The notes under the pieces are model-generated. The model was not told the DNA's origin, did no database searches, and saw only the letters and a program-made list of their open reading frames with translations. This document shows, piece by piece, positions 6,054 through 9,973 of a DNA stretch of 9,973 nt. A program made the position numbers and the translations under genes. Numbering within the stretch: position 1 is the stretch's first letter; each line of letters starts with the position of its first letter. The stretch is from Flavobacteriaceae bacterium UBA3440 (GTDB lineage: Bacteria > Bacteroidota > Bacteroidia > Flavobacteriales > Flavobacteriaceae), in the NCBI GenBank assembly GCA_002378585.1, contig DFSJ01000010.1:1-9973 (forward strand), in the 5' to 3' direction.

Positions 6054-9000
6054 ATGCCTCTAGTACAACAGGGATTATACCATCCAGAATACGAGCACGA
6101 TAATTGCGGTGCTGGATTTATCTGCAGCCTCGAAGGAAAGAAATCAAACGACATCATCCACAAAGCTCTGGAGATTCTAGAAAAACTAGAACACAGAGGA
6201 GCCGTAAGTGCCGATGGAAAAACTGGTGACGGTGCAGGCATATTGATCGATATACCTCATCAATTTTTCAAAGAGGTGTGTTCGTTTGAATTACCCGAGT
6301 CGGGTCAATACGCCGTAGCCAATGTGTTTTTACCTCAAAAAGAAAATCAACGCGCCTTTTGTATTGAAGTCATCGAAAGACAGCTAAAAGGTCAAGGCTT
6401 GAGATTGTTGGGCTGGAGAAATGTACCAGTAAACCGCTCCGTACCTGGTAGGATTGCTGGGGAAACTGAACCGTTTATCCAACAATTATTTGTTGCCAAA
6501 GGGGCTGACGACCAAAAGGATACTGCATTTAATTTACAACTATACGTAGCCCGGAAAAAAGCAGAGCACGAAATCATCCACTCAAAATTGTCTCAACTCG
6601 GATTTTTCTACATCCCCAGTTTATCGACAAAAATCATCATTTTTAAAGGCTTGCTGATGCCTGAGGACATCAGCTTGTATTACAAAGACCTACAAGACTC
6701 CAGAGTAGTCACCCGACTTGCGCTGGTTCACCAGCGTTTCTCTACCAATACATTCCCGACTTGGGACTTGGCTCAGCCGTTTAGGTATATGTGCCACAAT
6801 GGCGAAATCAACACGTTGAGGGGTAACCTGGCCCGTATGCGTTCCCGAGAAGAATTGATGAAAAGTGATTTATTTGGTCCAGACATCAAGGCGATTCTCC
6901 CCATTGTGCTTCCTGGCAAATCAGATTCTGCCTCGATGGACATGGTCGTTGAACTCTTGTTGATGACAGGGCGTTCTCTTCCCGAAGTCATGATGATTTT
7001 GGTGCCTGAGGCCTGGGAAAAGAACGATCAAATGTCCTCAACTAAAAGAGCCTTCTACGAATTTCACTCCTGCATGATGGAGCCCTGGGATGGTCCAGCC
7101 TCCATTCCGTTTACCGACGGCAACTATATCGGGGCGGTATTGGACAGAAATGGATTGCGCCCATCGCGTTACAGCGTGACCAAAGATGGATATGTGATTA
7201 TGTCCTCTGAAACAGGTGTGGTGGATATTTCACCTGAAAATGTAGCGATGCACGGCAGACTAGAGCCTGGAAAAATGTTTCTAGTCAATATGGAAGAGGG
7301 CCGTATTGTCAACGACGAGGAGATCAAAGAATCTATTGCCCAGAAATATCCGTACAGCCAATGGGTGGCCGAAAACTTAGTCCATTTACGCGATATTCCC
7401 TACAACGATTGTCCCCTGTTTATCGGCGAATCTTCCCTGGAAAAAAGAAAATCTGTCTTTGGATATACCCTAGAAGACATCAATTCCATCGTAGGACCCA
7501 TGGGGAAAAGCGGTTATGAGCCGATCGGCTCCATGGGAACCGACACCCCAATAGCTGTGCTTTCAGATCGCCCACAATTGCTGTACAATTATTTTAAGCA
7601 GTTGTTTGCCCAAGTGACCAACCCGCCATTGGACGGAATTCGCGAGGAAATGATCACCGACATCTCGCTCACCCTAGGCAGCGACTTTAACCTTTTTGAA
7701 GTAGATCCGGCGCATTGTAGGAAATTAAAAATTCAGAACCCTGTCATCTCCAAAGAAGATCTGGATAAGATTAAAAACTACGGGGAACGCCCACATTTTC
7801 AAGTGGCCAATCTCTCTATGCGATATCCCATAGCCCAAGGACACAACGGTTTGGAAAACGCATTGGCTCAGTTGCTCAACGACGCAGAGCAAGCGGTGGA
7901 CAGCGGAAAAAACATCATTATTTTATCCGACCGTTACACCAATGCGGAGTACGCGCCCATCCCCGCTTTATTGGCTACCTCCTATGTCAATTCAGGGCTT
8001 CAAGTGCGCGGAAAGAGATCGCAACTGAGTTTGATTGTTGAGTCTGCAGAACCCAGGGAAGTACACCACTTTGCCCTGTTGTTCGGATACGGAGCCAGCG
8101 CGATCAACCCCTATTTAGTCAATGAAATCATCTCCGAACAGATTGAAAACGGAGAACTTACCGGAATCACCTTTGAGGCAGCTATTGAAAATTACAACAA
8201 GGCTGTGGGCAAAGGCATCCTTAAAGTGATGAACAAAATCGGTATTTCTACCCTAAACTCATACCGAGGTTCACAGCTCTTTGAGTGCATCGGTTTAAAT
8301 ACCAAAACCGTAGATACTTACTTCCCCAGAACCACCACTAGAATTCAGGGAATTGGCTTGTATGAAATCGAAAAAGAGATTGCCAAAAGACATCAAAATG
8401 CTTTTGGTACCCAAGAAATCTCGGCGTCTTTAGATTTGGAAATTGGCGGTGAATATCGATGGAGACGTGATGGTGAAAAACACCAATTTAATCCAATTAC
8501 CGTGGCTAAACTGCAAAAAGCAGTGCGCAACAACGAACCGAACACCTATAAAGAATATGCCCAACTGATCAACGAACAGTCCAAACACCTGATGACTATT
8601 CGCGGTTTGTTTGAATTCTCCAACTTTGATCCCATCCCTCTTGAAGAAGTAGAGCCTTGGACTGAGATTGTAAAGCGCTTTAAAACGGGTGCCATGTCCT
8701 ATGGTTCCATCAGTAAGGAAGCTCATGAGAATCTAGCGATCGCCATGAATAGAATCGGCGGAAAAAGCAACTCTGGTGAAGGCGGGGAAGATCCGGAAAG
8801 ATTTTACAAAACGCCCGAAGGAGATTGGAAAAACTCAGCGATCAAACAAGTAGCTTCAGGAAGATTTGGGGTTACCTCTAACTACCTGACCAATGCAGCT
8901 GAGATACAGATCAAAATGGCCCAAGGAGCAAAACCTGGAGAGGGTGGACAACTCCCTGGTCCAAAAGTAAATCCAGAAATAGCCAAAACCAGAAATTCAA

Positions 9001-9973
9001 CTCCTTATGTAGGATTGATTTCTCCACCACCTCACCACGACATCTACTCCATTGAAGACCTGTCCCAACTGATTTATGACTTAAAATCAGCCAACCGAGA
9101 GGCCCGCATCAATGTAAAATTGGTATCTGAAGTAGGCGTAGGTACGGTTGCCGCTGGGGTAGCTAAAGCAAAAGCAGATGTTGTGTTGATCTCTGGATAT
9201 GATGGGGGAACTGGAGCCTCTCCATTGACGTCGCTCAAACACGCAGGACTTCCCTGGGAATTGGGTGTGGCAGAAGCCCAACAAACCTTGGTGATGAATG
9301 ACTTGCGCAACAGAATTGTTTTGGAGTGCGACGGACAGCTAAAAACCGGTAGAGATGTAGCCATTGCCTGCTTGCTTGGTGCTGAAGAATTCGGATTTGC
9401 CACAGCACCACTAGTGGCCTCAGGCTGTATCATGATGCGCGTCTGCCACCTCAATACCTGCCCGGTAGGTGTGGCTACCCAAAATCCAGAGCTTCGCAAG
9501 AAATTTAAAGGACAACCGGAACACGTGGTGAACTTTATGTATTTCGTCGCTGAAGAACTCAGGGAAATCATGGCGCAACTCGGATTTAGAACCATCCATG
9601 AAATGGTGGGCCAAGTGCAAAAACTAGACCGCAAAAAAGTGATTAGCCACTACAAAGCAGCGGGCATCGACTTATCGCCTATGTTGCACCAAGTCAAGGT
9701 GCCTCATGGCACTAAGGTGTACAATACTCAGAAACAGAAGCATCATATCGAGGAATCCATTGAGTTTTCGATCATAGAAAAAGCACACCCTGCGCTGTAT
9801 CGCAAAGAAAAGATGTCTTTGGACTTTCCGATAAAAAATACAGACAGAGCCGTTGGTGCCATTATCAGTAATGAGATTTCCAAAAATTATGGGGCTCAAG
9901 GATTGCCTGACCATACCCTGAAAATTAATTTTACTGGGGCTGCAGGACAGAGTTTTGGGGCATTTGCCACCAA
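6054..9973 (+). CDS. gltB: Glutamate synthase large (alpha) subunit, 3' end cut by window edge
   Basis: The enzyme transfers the amide of glutamine to 2-oxoglutarate, making two glutamates; with GltD (NADPH) it completes the GS-GOGAT ammonium assimilation route in the cytoplasm. The reading frame is intact for 1306 codons to the window end. A 17-residue propeptide precedes C18 (DNCGAGFI), the N-terminal nucleophile exposed by processing. The class II amidotransferase domain (18 to about 430) shows [12 protein letters not shown] (R228) and [12 protein letters not shown] (247-258). The central domain begins near GSMGTDTP (492-499). The FMN domain shows GAMSYGSIS (879-887), [10 protein letters not shown] (902-911) and SGYDGGTGA (1047-1055). 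C1125, C1131 and C1136 (C-x5-C-x4-C) bind the 3Fe-4S cluster. GAAGQSFG (1295-1302) opens the C-terminal GXGXG beta-helix. Bacterial GltB is about 1500 aa, so about 200 residues are missing only because the window ends. The ATG is preceded by AT-rich sequence without a Shine-Dalgarno. Confidence 0.97.
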   Translation, partial: MPLVQQGLYHPEYEHDNCGAGFICSLEGKKSNDIIHKALEILEKLEHRGAVSADGKTGDGAGILIDIPHQFFKEVCSFELPESGQYAVANVFLPQKENQRAFCIEVIERQLKGQGLRLLGWRNVPVNRSVPGRIAGETEPFIQQLFVAKGADDQKDTAFNLQLYVARKKAEHEIIHSKLSQLGFFYIPSLSTKIIIFKGLLMPEDISLYYKDLQDSRVVTRLALVHQRFSTNTFPTWDLAQPFRYMCHNGEINTLRGNLARMRSREELMKSDLFGPDIKAILPIVLPGKSDSASMDMVVELLLMTGRSLPEVMMILVPEAWEKNDQMSSTKRAFYEFHSCMMEPWDGPASIPFTDGNYIGAVLDRNGLRPSRYSVTKDGYVIMSSETGVVDISPENVAMHGRLEPGKMFLVNMEEGRIVNDEEIKESIAQKYPYSQWVAENLVHLRDIPYNDCPLFIGESSLEKRKSVFGYTLEDINSIVGPMGKSGYEPIGSMGTDTPIAVLSDRPQLLYNYFKQLFAQVTNPPLDGIREEMITDISLTLGSDFNLFEVDPAHCRKLKIQNPVISKEDLDKIKNYGERPHFQVANLSMRYPIAQGHNGLENALAQLLNDAEQAVDSGKNIIILSDRYTNAEYAPIPALLATSYVNSGLQVRGKRSQLSLIVESAEPREVHHFALLFGYGASAINPYLVNEIISEQIENGELTGITFEAAIENYNKAVGKGILKVMNKIGISTLNSYRGSQLFECIGLNTKTVDTYFPRTTTRIQGIGLYEIEKEIAKRHQNAFGTQEISASLDLEIGGEYRWRRDGEKHQFNPITVAKLQKAVRNNEPNTYKEYAQLINEQSKHLMTIRGLFEFSNFDPIPLEEVEPWTEIVKRFKTGAMSYGSISKEAHENLAIAMNRIGGKSNSGEGGEDPERFYKTPEGDWKNSAIKQVASGRFGVTSNYLTNAAEIQIKMAQGAKPGEGGQLPGPKVNPEIAKTRNSTPYVGLISPPPHHDIYSIEDLSQLIYDLKSANREARINVKLVSEVGVGTVAAGVAKAKADVVLISGYDGGTGASPLTSLKHAGLPWELGVAEAQQTLVMNDLRNRIVLECDGQLKTGRDVAIACLLGAEEFGFATAPLVASGCIMMRVCHLNTCPVGVATQNPELRKKFKGQPEHVVNFMYFVAEELREIMAQLGFRTIHEMVGQVQKLDRKKVISHYKAAGIDLSPMLHQVKVPHGTKVYNTQKQKHHIEESIEFSIIEKAHPALYRKEKMSLDFPIKNTDRAVGAIISNEISKNYGAQGLPDHTLKINFTGAAGQSFGAFAT

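Noticed and set aside
9074..9634. 186-aa open frame antisense to gltB
   Set aside because: It lies wholly opposite the strongly conserved FMN and Fe-S part of GltB, its predicted protein has no recognisable motif, and it has no promoter or ribosome site.
1..9973. CRISPR array, insertion sequence, prophage or attachment site
   Set aside because: No direct-repeat series, transposase, integrase or terminal inverted repeats were seen. The tRNA fragment at the edge could be an integration site, but nothing integrated is visible on this side.

Overview
The window looks like chromosome from a member of the Bacteroidota, most likely class Flavobacteriia. Three things point there: ExbB/ExbD/TonB and NhaD of the Bacteroidota type, starts preceded by A-rich leaders with almost no Shine-Dalgarno sequences, and two minus-strand promoters with the same Bacteroidota -7 octamer TATATTTG at 18-19 nt from a TTG/TTTG -33 element. 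No insertion sequence, phage gene, CRISPR array or anomalous-composition island was seen. Genus cannot be judged from the sequence alone.

Left part (1-4582), all on the minus strand. A tRNA gene runs off the left edge; only its first 21 nt are present, and it has its own promoter at 52-81. To its right is a tightly packed five-gene unit read right to left: nhaD (Na+/H+ antiporter), exbB, exbD, tonB (proton-driven energy transduction to the outer membrane) and folC (folate polyglutamylation). Junctions are 12 nt, 8 nt, a 1-nt TAATG overlap and 4 nt. A promoter is visible only ahead of nhaD, so the five genes are probably one transcript. Na+/H+ exchange and a proton-consuming transducer thus share a transcript, while folC looks like a housekeeping passenger.

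Middle (4583-6053). A 151-bp divergent intergenic region carries the nhaD promoter with a perfect 10-bp palindrome in its spacer, and a weak promoter candidate for a rightward short/branched-chain type acyl-CoA dehydrogenase (4734-5873). The 180-bp gap after that gene holds a likely weak terminator, then a 9-bp inverted repeat immediately upstream of a Bacteroidota -7 element.

Right part (6054-9973, plus strand). This is the first 1306 codons of gltB, the large subunit of glutamate synthase, cut by the right edge. It has the propeptide and catalytic cysteine, the amidotransferase, central and FMN domains, the three 3Fe-4S cysteines, and the start of the C-terminal GXGXG helix. gltD, the usual partner, would be expected beyond the edge.

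No undescribed system is evident. The points most worth checking are the nhaD-exbBD-tonB-folC linkage and the two symmetric elements sitting on the nhaD and gltB promoters.
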